Source: Syntrophobacter sp. SbD2 (GTDB lineage: Bacteria > Desulfobacterota > Binatia > UBA9968). Taken from it: a stretch of 43,221 bases of DNA. Where the stretch lies: assembly GCA_945889495.1 (NCBI GenBank), contig CAMDBU010000029.1:1-43221 (forward strand). Direction: 5' to 3'. Shown here piece by piece: positions 1-7,755 of this stretch (positions within the stretch are counted from its first letter, which is position 1; each line of letters begins with the position of its first letter). The position numbers and the translations under genes were made by a program. Below the pieces are notes generated by a model that saw only the letters and a list, made by a program, of their open reading frames with translations, did no database searches and was not told the origin of the DNA.

Positions 1-225
1 ACGCACACACTTGGCCTATACCGAACGCCAGCTAAGAAGCAGGGGTTCCGCTACGGTCCGATTTCTACCTTGGAGGCTGCTACCAACAAACCGACCTGAC
101 ATTTTCGCCTTGCCGTTAACATGACAGATTGACGTTGCTACGACACGAAATGTTCATGATCCTACGATTGTCTCCCGAGCATGAAAACCCAGCGAAGCCG
201 CTCCACATGGGTCTTCGCTCAATCG

Positions 226-302
226 GTCATTCCCGCGTAGGCGGGAATCCAGGTTTGTTCTGCACCGAATTAACCTGGATACCCGCCTACGCGGGTATGA
301 CG
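226..302. repeat. REP-like inverted repeat (copy 1)
   Basis: The left arm reads GTCATTCCCGCGTAGGCGGG and the right arm is its near-exact inverse, CCCGCCTACGCGGGTATGAC. About 30 bases of spacer separate them. Each arm is itself a small palindrome built on CCCGC-GCGGG. Related copies occur at 29691-29719 (half) and 37272-37355. This is a dispersed extragenic palindrome family, not a coding region. Confidence 0.85.
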
Positions 303-393
303 AAACGGGAGAGTCTTGTCGTTGCACAGATCACCAACGCACATTTACTTTCGAAGGAGACACGAAGTTCACGAAGGATTTGCTAGTTCGTAG

Positions 394-410
394 GGTGCGC
401 TGCGCGCACC
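394..410. repeat. Short hairpin, CGTAGGG-type palindrome
   Basis: GGTGCGC pairs with GCGCACC across a TGC loop, preceded by CGTAG. It resembles the 20-base perfect palindrome at 37369-37388, which is followed by CTACG in the opposite orientation. It sits just upstream of the first binding-protein gene, in its leader. No T-run follows, so it is probably a repeat and not a terminator. Confidence 0.6.
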
Positions 411-431
411 ACTCTTAGCCGGGGAGGTTCC

Positions 432-1415
432 ATGAGACTACTGATTCGAAGCACTTTATCGATGCTGCTCTTGCTGCTTGTGCCTCCGCCGGCGCAGAGC
501 AAGATCACCATCGCTTACATCTCCGATTCGCCGAGTTCGTCGGTACCGCAATGGATCGCTAAGGAAACCGGCATCTTCAAAAAATACGGCCTCGATATCG
601 ATCTGGTGTTCATCGACGGCAGCACCCGCGGCATTCAAGCGCTGCTGGCCGGCGATCTCGGCTTCACCGAAGCGGTGGGTACCTCGGCGATCAACGGCAA
701 AATGGCCGGCGGCAACATCGCGATCATCAACGGCGTGGTCAACACGCTGCCGTATTACATCATCGGCAATCCGGCGATCAAATCGCGCGACGATCTGAAA
801 GGTCGCACCGCCGCGGTGCATATCCCCGGCACGGCGGCGGACTTCGCGCTGCGGCTTGGGCTCAAGGGCATAAATCTGCCTTATAATCAGATCAAAGCGA
901 TCACCGTCGGCGGTGGGCCGGCGCGCATCGGCGCGCTGATCAACGGTCAGGCCGAATTCACCATCGTCAGCGACGCCGAGAAGATCAAAGGCGAGAGCGT
1001 CGGCCAGAAGGTGATCATCGATTTGGCCGAACTTAAAATACCTTTTCTGTTCACCTGCACCGTGACCTCGCTGAAAATGATCCGCGAACAGCCCGACACC
1101 GTGCGCCGCATGGCGGAATCCATCGCCGCTGGCGTGCATTTTTTCAAGACCAACAAAGAAGAGACCCTCAAGATCATGGGCAAATACACCCGCGGCGCCA
1201 ACCGGACGATCCTCGAAGGCGCCTACGCGGCCTATTACAAACTGTTCGTCGAAGACACTTATCCAACCGTCGAAGGGCTACGCAACACGTTGGAGATTCA
1301 GTCAACCTGGGACCCCAAAGTCGCCAAGGCCAAGGCCGAGGATTTTTTCGACCTGCGTTTCGTCGACCAGATGCGCAGCGTCGGCTTTATCGACAAACTG
1401 TACGGGCGTAGGTAG
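432..1415 (+). CDS. NMT1/TauA-type ABC transporter substrate-binding protein (SBP A)
   Basis: This is a secreted periplasmic binding protein of 327 residues. Residues 1-23 form a Sec signal peptide: MRLLIR, then a leucine-rich core, with cleavage after AQS. The mature part shows the NMT1/SsuA fold signature: a start like ITIAYISD, the segment WIAKETGIFKKYGLD (a typical substrate-site helix), GIQALLAGD, and DDLKGRTAAVH before the second lobe. Such proteins deliver small organic solutes (sulfonates, pyrimidines, nitrate-like anions or others) to an ABC importer. The ligand cannot be read from sequence. No permease or ATPase gene is nearby, so its transporter must be encoded elsewhere or it works in another way. 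The start is set by GGGGAGG a few bases upstream of ATG. Confidence 0.9.
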   Translation: MRLLIRSTLSMLLLLLVPPPAQSKITIAYISDSPSSSVPQWIAKETGIFKKYGLDIDLVFIDGSTRGIQALLAGDLGFTEAVGTSAINGKMAGGNIAIINGVVNTLPYYIIGNPAIKSRDDLKGRTAAVHIPGTAADFALRLGLKGINLPYNQIKAITVGGGPARIGALINGQAEFTIVSDAEKIKGESVGQKVIIDLAELKIPFLFTCTVTSLKMIREQPDTVRRMAESIAAGVHFFKTNKEETLKIMGKYTRGANRTILEGAYAAYYKLFVEDTYPTVEGLRNTLEIQSTWDPKVAKAKAEDFFDLRFVDQMRSVGFIDKLYGRR

Positions 1416-1436
1416 TTGTTTCGGATACGGGATATC

Positions 1437-1472
1437 TCCCGCAAAGGCGCAAAGGCGCAAAGGGTTGGGATA
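1437..1472. repeat. CGCAAAGG short tandem repeat
   Basis: GGCGCAAA units recur about every 9 bases, ending in GGGTTGGGATAG. Similar CAAAG or CACGAA strings lie upstream of the genes starting at 8469, 9592 and 22963, and after the gene ending at 27449. They look like members of one low-complexity intergenic repeat class. Confidence 0.5.
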
Positions 1473-1553
1473 GATTTCTCCCTGCGGTCGAAATGACAAC
1501 GCTGCCGAACTTCGTGCCTTCGTGGCGAACAGCGAATTCCGTTTGGAGTTACT

Positions 1554-2678
1554 ATGATCTCAAAACGCCGAGCTAGCATTATCGCAACGATCTCGATTCT
1601 CTTGAGTGTACTGACACCCGGTATCGTCCTAGCCCAGAGCGATTGGAAGAAGGAATGGGAGCGCGTCCAGCAGGAAGCCAAGAAAGAAGGGTTGATCGTT
1701 GCCGGTATCCCGGCGCGGGCGGAGCTGCGCAAACAGCTGGAAGCGGTCTTCAAACCCAAGTTCGGCATCGACATGGACTTGAACACCGCGCGCGGGCCGC
1801 AGAACGCTAGCCGCATTGCCGCTGAGTTTACCGCTGGAGTGAAAAACTTCGATGTCTTCATCGGCGGCAGTGGGACATTCGAGTCGCTGGTGGATGGCGG
1901 TATGGTGGAACCACTGGACGGGCTGATGTTGTTACCCGAAGTGAGAGAAGCGAAACATTGGTGGGGCGGCCATATCTGGGAAGATAATCTATCCGGCAAC
2001 CGCCATCTCTATTCCTTCATCGCCGAAGCCGGCACCGGCGGCTTGTGGTTCAATACCGATGTCGCGAAGCCGGTTGAGCTGCGCTCCTTCGACGATCTGC
2101 TCCACGCCAAGTGGAAAGGCAAGATCGGCTTTCTCGATCCGCGCACGCCAAATTCGGGGCAATCGGTGTGGTCTTACTTGTGGGACAAGAAAGGCGAGCC
2201 CTATCTGAAAAAGCTCTTGCAGCAGGATCTCTTCATCAGCCGCGACCAACGCCAACTCGGCGACGCCTTGGCCAAGGGCAAAGTCGCCATCGCCCTGGGC
2301 ATCAGCTTCTATACCCTGGAAGGTTTCATCGTCGCCAATCTGCCGGTGAAGGAACTGCCGACACCCAAGGAAGGTTTGCCGTCGAGCAACGGCTCGGGCG
2401 TTATTGGTATAGTCAAGAATGCGCCTCATCCCAATGCGGCGCGACTGTTCGTCAACTGGCTGCTGTCCAAGGAAGGCCAGGAGCTCTACGTCAAATACAT
2501 GCACCAATCCTCGCGCCGCCTCGACGTCGACACCAAATGGCTGCGCCAACATGGCGTACGCGCCGCCAAAGACAACATGACCGTGGAGCAGTACCACAGG
2601 GCGCGGAATCATCTCGAGGACAAGTACACCAGAGTGAGAATTCCGGCGGGGAAGTTCGCCGAAGAGGTACTCAAATGA
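1554..2678 (+). CDS. Extracellular solute-binding protein, family 1/6 (Fe3+/polyamine type)
   Basis: This is a periplasmic binding protein of 374 residues from a class different from its NMT1-like neighbours. A signal peptide covers residues 1-27, with cleavage after VLA. The mature protein begins with the hallmark of the iron/putrescine/spermidine binding class (WERVQQEAKKEGLIVAG). It then has FDVFIGGSGTFESLVDGGMVEPLD, cited here as the lobe-1 region near residues 100-123, a GLWFNTD segment, a DLLHAKWKGKIGF hinge region, and HPNAARLFVNWLLSKEGQ near the C-terminus. These are typical of SBP_bac_6/11 proteins. The ligand could be a metal chelate or an organic anion. Start choice is supported by TTGGAG upstream. 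No permease or ATPase gene follows; a decayed cupin fragment and a toxin-antitoxin pair do. Confidence 0.88.
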   Translation: MISKRRASIIATISILLSVLTPGIVLAQSDWKKEWERVQQEAKKEGLIVAGIPARAELRKQLEAVFKPKFGIDMDLNTARGPQNASRIAAEFTAGVKNFDVFIGGSGTFESLVDGGMVEPLDGLMLLPEVREAKHWWGGHIWEDNLSGNRHLYSFIAEAGTGGLWFNTDVAKPVELRSFDDLLHAKWKGKIGFLDPRTPNSGQSVWSYLWDKKGEPYLKKLLQQDLFISRDQRQLGDALAKGKVAIALGISFYTLEGFIVANLPVKELPTPKEGLPSSNGSGVIGIVKNAPHPNAARLFVNWLLSKEGQELYVKYMHQSSRRLDVDTKWLRQHGVRAAKDNMTVEQYHRARNHLEDKYTRVRIPAGKFAEEVLK

Positions 2679-2710
2679 AGTTGACCTCCGCCTTGGACGC
2701 GGGTGCCATA

Positions 2711-2780
2711 GCCCAATGCTAAATGTCGCGGGTCGGCGCCAGTGTTGAAGTGTCGGTGGAACCAACCGCCGCCGGGGCAG
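2711..2780 (-). pseudogene. Relic fragment of a second bicupin gene
   Basis: About 70 bases on the minus strand encode PGGGWFHRHFNTGADPRHLA. This closely matches PGGGWFHQHFNTGADPARHL in the intact cupin gene at 3368-4495. Most base differences are silent and one codon is deleted. That pattern suggests descent from a once-functional paralogue and not a recent copy. Nothing recognisable as cupin remains on either side, and the toxin-antitoxin pair begins about 50 bases downstream. Confidence 0.75.
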
Positions 2781-2830
2781 GGGGCACAGTTCGTTGCCGG
2801 GTTAGGCCAATTGGTGCTAGACTCCTTAAC

Positions 2831-3052
2831 ATGAGTGACACGGACCTTGCTGAGATTCTTAAGCTTCCGGCTGAGGAACGGCTTCGACTTGTCGAGTTAC
2901 TTTGGGAGAGTCTGCGAACGACACCCAATGAGTTGCCATTGAGCGACGCCCACCGCGCAGCTCTTGAAGCTGAACTTGCCGACTACCAGCGTGACCCGAG
3001 CGATGTCCTGACCTTGGAAGAAGTGCTTGCCGGAATTCGCAAACCGCAATGA
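2831..3052 (+). CDS. Antitoxin of the addiction-module (TIGR02574-like) family
   Basis: This small acidic protein of 73 residues contains LKLPAEERLRLVELLWESL, LSDAHRAALEAELADYQRDP and EEVLAGIRK. These are the standard features of the short putative addiction-module antitoxins paired with RelE/ParE toxins. It would bind and neutralise the toxin encoded immediately downstream and probably repress its own promoter. Its stop codon overlaps the toxin start by four bases (ATGA), which indicates translational coupling. An in-frame GTG lies further upstream, but that region carries the cupin relic, so ATG 2831 is preferred. Confidence 0.85.
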   Translation: MSDTDLAEILKLPAEERLRLVELLWESLRTTPNELPLSDAHRAALEAELADYQRDPSDVLTLEEVLAGIRKPQ

Positions 3053-3354
3053 GTTTGCCCGTCGTCTATCGGCGGCGCGTTCAAAGAGACCTTGCCGCGG
3101 CTTTCGACTGGTACCAAGAGCAGAGTGCCGGACTCGGTGACAAATTTCTCACTTCGGTCACCGAGACGCTAAGGACCATCGAAGACTTCCCGGAAATGTA
3201 CGCCTTTGTGCATGGCGCGGTGCGTCGCGCTATTGTCAGTCGTTTCCCCTTTGCGGTTTTCTACTTAGTTGAACCTTCCCGCGTTGTAATTCTTCGCGTG
3301 CTGCACACTTCGCGCGATCCGCGGATCTGGCCCCGGCCTAGGCTTAAGTCTTGA
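3049..3354 (+). CDS. RelE/ParE-family toxin
   Basis: This protein of 101 residues shows the ParE-type pattern: an N-terminal basic strand (VVYRRRVQRDLAAAFDWY), a helix ending in GLGDKFL, then IEDFPEMYAFV, RRAIVSRFPFAVFYLVE, and a C-terminal ILRVLHTSRDPRIW. ParE toxins inhibit gyrase and RelE toxins cleave mRNA on the ribosome; the sequence alone does not decide between them. The gene overlaps the antitoxin by four bases. It is convergent with the cupin gene, with only 13 bases between the two stop codons. Confidence 0.87.
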   Translation: MSLPVVYRRRVQRDLAAAFDWYQEQSAGLGDKFLTSVTETLRTIEDFPEMYAFVHGAVRRAIVSRFPFAVFYLVEPSRVVILRVLHTSRDPRIWPRPRLKS

Positions 3355-3367
3355 ACGGCGTTAACTT

Positions 3368-4495
3368 TCATAGCGCCGGCATGGCGCTGGTCACGCCGCG
3401 CTTGGCGCACTCATCTTCGTAGTGTTTGCGAACATAGGGATCTTCATCGGCGTACTCGATTAACGTACCGCCTTGCTTGATATCGATGTAGACGCCGTCT
3501 TCGCTGCGCTTGTCGGCGATCTTGAAACCGATGGGGTGGATGCGGCTGCCGTAGCGTAGTGCTAAATGGCGCGCGGGGTCGGCGCCGGTGTTGAAGTGTT
3601 GGTGGAACCAGCCGCCGCCGGGGCAGTAGACGCTGCCGGCTTTCCATTTGACCTCGACCACTTGGTCGCCGTAGCCGCTTTCGAAGGGATGGGTGCCCAA
3701 CTCCTTGGACCAGAGTAGGACGTAGCCGGAGGATTGTAAGCCTAACAGGATCGCGCCGGCGCCGTGGTAGTGGGCTTTATGATAGCGTGCGGCGGGCCAG
3801 GTGGCGAGGTGGCCGATCAAACTATTGCCGGAGATCTCGAACTGAGTGATGCCGACGCCGGCGCCTTTGACTTCCCGGCTGTCGACGTTGGCGGTTTGGA
3901 TGTCGCTGATGAAGTTGGTCTCCCAGATATGCTGCATGCCAGACTCGTAGCGCTTGAGCCCTTGGTTGAAGTAATCGTCGGCCGCGCCGTATCGTTCGGT
4001 GAAGTTATAGGGGCAGTTGAAGACGAACTGTTCGTCATGGACAATATCCATCACCAGCGGCGCGTTGGTGACCGCCAAATATTTCACCGGCGCGCGGCCG
4101 CCGTTGACCAGCCGGTGGTTGGTGTTGAGCGGCGGCGCGAAGAGACTCCACGGTCCCCACTCGAACATTTGTTTTTTGCCGCCGTCCTGCCAGACTTCGG
4201 TGGCGCCTTGGCCATCGAGAATAACGATCACTTCCTCGTAGAAATGTTTTTCCGGCTTCAACGCGCCGCCGGCGGGGATCTCGCCGACGTACATGCCGGT
4301 GACGCCTTCCATGCCGTAGAGATTCAAGAACGCCGCCTTGCCGCCGGTGCGTGCCCAAGGCGCGGTGGCGACCTCGCGGACATCTTCGACGCCGTAACCG
4401 TCGATCACCGGGATGCCTTCCTTGGCCATCCAACGAAAGTAAGTGGTCTTGCGAAAGGCCGCCATCAGAGCTTCGAGACGTGGGTTTTCCGCCAT
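3368..4495 (-). CDS. Bicupin domain protein (dioxygenase-like)
   Basis: This cytosolic protein of 375 residues has two cupin barrels. The first centres on residues 65-140, with LKPEKHFYEEVIVILDGQG as metal-site motif 1. The second centres on residues 240-315, with ARYHKAHYHGAGAILLGLQ and PGGGWFHQHFN. The double-barrel layout and histidine placement recall gentisate 1,2-dioxygenase-like enzymes, but I cannot assign a substrate. A degraded paralogue lies at 2711-2780, so the lineage once had two copies here. There is no signal peptide. The start is ATG with few alternatives. Neighbouring LLM oxidoreductase and binding-protein genes fit a role in uptake and breakdown of organic compounds; this is inference. 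Confidence 0.8.
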   Translation of the reverse strand: MAENPRLEALMAAFRKTTYFRWMAKEGIPVIDGYGVEDVREVATAPWARTGGKAAFLNLYGMEGVTGMYVGEIPAGGALKPEKHFYEEVIVILDGQGATEVWQDGGKKQMFEWGPWSLFAPPLNTNHRLVNGGRAPVKYLAVTNAPLVMDIVHDEQFVFNCPYNFTERYGAADDYFNQGLKRYESGMQHIWETNFISDIQTANVDSREVKGAGVGITQFEISGNSLIGHLATWPAARYHKAHYHGAGAILLGLQSSGYVLLWSKELGTHPFESGYGDQVVEVKWKAGSVYCPGGGWFHQHFNTGADPARHLALRYGSRIHPIGFKIADKRSEDGVYIDIKQGGTLIEYADEDPYVRKHYEDECAKRGVTSAMPAL

Positions 4496-4617
4496 GGGAT
4501 TTATGACTCCGGTTTCCTCAAATGTTTCCGCATGTCGAGCATTATCACAAGTCGGAGAATGCCATAAAGAGTTGGGCCGAGGATTTTGCCAAGATGTTTT
4601 CTTCCAGCGCGGAAATC

Positions 4618-5160
4618 ATGTTAAGATTCATCACAATGAAGCGCTGGAGACTGTCAATTGTCGTTATGGGACTGATCGCACTGAGCGCTTGTTCCCATCC
4701 CATGAGCATGAAATCGCCCGAGGGCGTCACCTACGGTGGACAATATCGCTTCGGCCGCGATGATAACGGCCTCATGCGAATCCATGGGCCGGAAAATGAG
4801 ATCTTGATTGGCAGCTTTTCGCGGGTCGGCCGTACGGCGTTCGTCGAGAACTACGAAAAGGCCTTCGGCCGCGGCACCATCGAACTCGACGGACCTGACC
4901 TGTCGCGCCACGCTGGGAGCCTGGGCGGCGTGCTCGGACCGACTTCAGGATTTCACGAAACCGCCTACGCTGACCCGGTGGCGGCCGCCGAAGGGCGGCC
5001 AACCAAGTCGATCACCGGCCCGCTGTTCTACTGGGTCGCTTCATTGCAGGGCGACCGGCGCACGGTACTCGGCTGCTTCTTGATCGGCTCGAACTACACC
5101 GGCGGCGGCTTCGGCCGCTGCAAGAGTCAATCCGGGCGCGAATACAACATCGATTTCTGA
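4618..5160 (+). CDS. Putative lipoprotein of unknown function
   Basis: The protein has 180 residues and no family I recognise. Near the N-terminus KRWRLSIVVMGLIALSAC forms a basic segment, a hydrophobic core and a lipobox (LSAC), so it is predicted to be anchored by a lipidated cysteine. The rest is glycine-rich with short strands (GVTYGGQYRFGRDDNGLMRI; GTIELDGPDL; GCFLIGSNYTGGGFGRCKS) and probably forms a small beta fold. Two in-frame ATG codons compete: 4618, preceded by GCGGAAATC, and 4636, which gives a more usual lipoprotein leader. The downstream flavin enzyme starts 59 bases later on the same strand. Confidence 0.65.
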   Translation: MLRFITMKRWRLSIVVMGLIALSACSHPMSMKSPEGVTYGGQYRFGRDDNGLMRIHGPENEILIGSFSRVGRTAFVENYEKAFGRGTIELDGPDLSRHAGSLGGVLGPTSGFHETAYADPVAAAEGRPTKSITGPLFYWVASLQGDRRTVLGCFLIGSNYTGGGFGRCKSQSGREYNIDF

Positions 5161-5219
5161 AAATCGACCGCAGGTCAACGGCTCTACGCTTCGATCACTT
5201 CACTGGTAAGCCTCACCCG

Positions 5220-6209
5220 ATGACATCAAAATTAAAGTTCGGTCTTCTATTGCCCCATTTCGGCGCCCATATGTCGGTGGCGGACTGCCAAGAGGGGGCG
5301 CGGCGCGCCGAGGCCTATGGCTTCGATTCGCTCTGGGTGCGCGATCATCTGGTGTTCACGCCTCATGCTGGCGAAGGTGGCAACGCCAATCATCTGGAAA
5401 GCCTGATGTTGCTAGCGTCGCTCGCGCCGGTGACGAGCAAAATCAAATTCGGCACCGCCATGGCAATTTGCCATCGCCATCCGATTCACCTGGCGCAATC
5501 CTGCGCCGCCTTGAGCGAGATATCCGACGGGCGATTGATCTTGGGGCTGGGCTTGGGCGGCTTCGCCCATGAGTTCGCCGCCGCCGGGCGGCCGAGTTCA
5601 TTGATTGAACGCGTCGAGCTAGCGCGGCTCAATATCGAAATCTGCCGGGCGCTCTGGCGCGGCGAGACGCTCAGCCATCGCAGCGCCTACTTCGACTTCA
5701 AAGATGTCGGGCTGGCGCCGTGGCCGAAAGATAATATTCCGATCTGGATCGGTGGCAGCACGCCGGCCGCCTGCCGGCGCGCCGCGACGCTCGGCGACGG
5801 CTGGATGCCGGCGCGGATCAATTATCCGACGTTTAACAAACGGATCGCTTATCTGCGCGCGCTGTGCGCCGAGGCCGGCCGGCCGATGGTCGAGACCGCT
5901 GTGATGCCGTTCACCAGTATCGCCAAGGATGTCGAGACTGCGCTCCGCGGCATCGACGTGAAGAACTTACTCGACGACGCGCATAACTCGTCGACCTGGG
6001 TGAAACCACCGTCGGGAAAATTCGAGACGCTAGAAGACCTGGGCGGCGTGCTGATCGCCGGCGCGCCCGCCGACATCGTCCGCGAAAGCCAACGCTATGA
6101 AGCCGCCGGCGCCAACCACATCGTCTACGATCTACGCCTGCGTTTCACCGATTGGTACCAGCAGATCGATTTGTTGGGCCGGGAAGTGTTGCCAGCGCTG
6201 CGGGGTTGA
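5220..6209 (+). CDS. LLM-class (luciferase-like) flavin/F420-dependent oxidoreductase
   Basis: This TIM-barrel oxidoreductase of 329 residues belongs to the bacterial luciferase-like family. The N-terminus FGLLLPHFGAHMS is strand 1. The motifs YGFDSLWVRDHLVF, LAPVTSKIKFGTAM, CHRHPIHLAQ and LSEISDGRLILGLGLGG are diagnostic, as is IPIWIGGSTPAACRRAATLGDGW in the second half. Members use F420 or FMN to oxidise or reduce organic substrates. The architecture suggests the F420-type branch, but the cofactor cannot be proved from sequence. It is convergent with the methyltransferase gene, and a long inverted repeat separates them. Confidence 0.92.
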   Translation: MTSKLKFGLLLPHFGAHMSVADCQEGARRAEAYGFDSLWVRDHLVFTPHAGEGGNANHLESLMLLASLAPVTSKIKFGTAMAICHRHPIHLAQSCAALSEISDGRLILGLGLGGFAHEFAAAGRPSSLIERVELARLNIEICRALWRGETLSHRSAYFDFKDVGLAPWPKDNIPIWIGGSTPAACRRAATLGDGWMPARINYPTFNKRIAYLRALCAEAGRPMVETAVMPFTSIAKDVETALRGIDVKNLLDDAHNSSTWVKPPSGKFETLEDLGGVLIAGAPADIVRESQRYEAAGANHIVYDLRLRFTDWYQQIDLLGREVLPALRG

Positions 6210-6212
6210 AGA

Positions 6213-6300
6213 AGTAAGGAGTTAGTAGTGAGGAGTAAGGAGTAAGGAGTTCCGGATGTCCGGCTCCGATCTCCTTACTACTTACTCCTAACTCCTTACT
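6213..6300. repeat. Long inverted repeat of AGTAAGGAGT units
   Basis: The left arm (about 6213-6250) is made of AGTAAGGAGT/TAGTAG units and the right arm (about 6271-6300) is the inverse, CTCCTTACTACTTACTCC and so on. The centre is a small CCGGATGTCCGG palindrome. The RNA would fold into a long hairpin on either strand. It lies between two convergent genes and overlaps the minus-strand gene's stop codon. It may end transcription in both directions, although there is no clear T-run. Confidence 0.75.
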
Positions 6301-7624
6301 ATTTTCTCCCCACTGCGCAGTGAAACGGTTCTGAAACGAAGAATGTTCCATCAGCTTTGCCTCGCTCATAGGCCCCCTGCCATTCCGCCAGTTCCGCTGG
6401 TGTCAGTTGGGCGATGATGCGTTCGCGCAGGTATTCCAATCTTTCGCCGTCTTGGTGACTTGCCCAGCTGGGCAGCGTGACAACATCTAGCAGACCCGCT
6501 TGGTTCATCCGTTGATACAGGCTGGCGTCGGCGCAGCCTTGGGCGGTGACGTTACCGCCGAAGAGGGCGGCGGAATCGACCTTGGCTTTGAGCGGCGCGC
6601 TCAACGGCAAATTCACCCAGCGCGGCAGATCGATGGCGCGGGTGACGCTGCCGACTTTGCCGCCCGGTTTGGTGACCCGGACGAATTCGCCGAGCATGCG
6701 GTCGGCGTCGCCTTCCTCCATCACCGTGCATGAGATCGTGCAGTCGAAACGATTGTCTTCGAAGGGCAGGGCGGTGGCGTCGCCGGGCTGGAAATCGATC
6801 AAGCCGTCGAGCCCGTCGCGTTTAGCCAACGCTTTGGCTTCGGCCATCAGATAGCTATTGACGTCGGCGCCGACGATCGGATTGGCGCCGCGGGTTCGCG
6901 CCGCCAGCCGGCGCACGATGGCGCCGGGACCGCAGCCGACTTCGAGCAGCGATTGACCGGGTTGAAGTTGCAACTCATCAAGCAGCTGATCGATGACCCG
7001 CATGTAGCTCGACTGAGCGCGAGTCTCCAAGTGGGCGACCATGCCGAGATGAGCACCGCCGAGAGTAATCACGCAGAACTTTTGGCTTAACTGCTCGATC
7101 AGCGGCTGCCACTGAGATGGCGACAAGGCCAGCGGCATGAGCAACAACGGCTCGCCGCTGCCGCGGCAAGCGTAAGTGATTCCGGCGCACTGGCCGGATT
7201 GCGACGCGCCATCGGTGACATGCTTGGCTTCGCCGAAACCATTTTGCTCAATAAATCGTCCCATGGCGTCACCGATGCTGTCGAGGCGATCTTGAATGAC
7301 ATCGGCCCAGGGCGGGCTAAAATAGTTCTCCAGAATCACCAATTCTGCGGCCGCGATTTTCTTGCCATCGCGGATTGCTTCGACGCCGCCCCGTCCTTGG
7401 TCGCCGGTGACGATCAGGACTGGCGGTGGATTGGCGCTCAAGGGCGCCAGTTCGATGCCCATGGGGCACATGAGTGTCAGCGACGCGACGGCGTTTTTGT
7501 GCGCGCTGAGCAGACCGACCCAATCCCGCGGCATGCAGGCGGCGAAATGGGCGCGCTCAAGGCCGAGATGGCGCAGCAAGGCGATTAACCGTTCTTCGAG
7601 CGGGCTGTCGGTGGTGATGGTCAT
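6299..7624 (-). CDS. Alpha/beta-hydrolase-like domain fused to SAM methyltransferase
   Basis: The protein has 441 residues in two parts. Residues 222-441 form a class I SAM methyltransferase, with motif I LLEVGCGPGAIVRRLA (226-241), GADVN as the acidic end of strand 2, FQPGDATALPFEDNRFDC, and a VTKPGGKV loop. Residues 1-215 resemble an alpha/beta hydrolase in unusual order: 55-130 looks like a hydrolase C-terminal half (PVLIVTGDQG), while 148-205 looks like an N-terminal half (GEPLLLMPLALSPSQW). No GxSxG nucleophile elbow is visible, so hydrolase activity is doubtful. The start at 7624 is preferred because AGGAG lies upstream; a further in-frame ATG at 7648 lacks such a site. Substrate unknown. 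Confidence 0.8.
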   Translation of the reverse strand: MTITTDSPLEERLIALLRHLGLERAHFAACMPRDWVGLLSAHKNAVASLTLMCPMGIELAPLSANPPPVLIVTGDQGRGGVEAIRDGKKIAAAELVILENYFSPPWADVIQDRLDSIGDAMGRFIEQNGFGEAKHVTDGASQSGQCAGITYACRGSGEPLLLMPLALSPSQWQPLIEQLSQKFCVITLGGAHLGMVAHLETRAQSSYMRVIDQLLDELQLQPGQSLLEVGCGPGAIVRRLAARTRGANPIVGADVNSYLMAEAKALAKRDGLDGLIDFQPGDATALPFEDNRFDCTISCTVMEEGDADRMLGEFVRVTKPGGKVGSVTRAIDLPRWVNLPLSAPLKAKVDSAALFGGNVTAQGCADASLYQRMNQAGLLDVVTLPSWASHQDGERLEYLRERIIAQLTPAELAEWQGAYERGKADGTFFVSEPFHCAVGRK

Positions 7625-7755
7625 GGATCTGTTCTCCTGGTGAGGCAATCGATGAGCTTCTGTTTAACGCGGCGCGCGCATTTATTACAACCATGGGAGC
7701 GGCGTGGTTTTCTCAGCCGGCTATGGTATTGAAGACCGATGCGGAGATCGCCCCC

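Larger units (their letters stand above)
1..431. other. Gene-free, repeat-bearing leader region
   Basis: No convincing gene is seen in these 431 bases. An open frame at 129-386 reads through an inverted repeat (226-302) and has no recognisable protein features, so I treat it as spurious. The stretch also holds CACGAAG-type short direct repeats around 355-378 and a small hairpin at 394-410. The first real gene starts at 432, after a GGGGAGG ribosome binding site at about 421-427. Confidence 0.6.

Noticed and set aside
129-386. A small protein in the leader region
   Set aside because: Its sequence (SRVGGNPG, WIPAYAGMT) is the translation of a REP-like inverted repeat that occurs elsewhere outside genes.
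1437-1472. A CRISPR-like array from CGCAAAGG repeats
   Set aside because: Units are 9 bases with no spacers; no cas genes are present.
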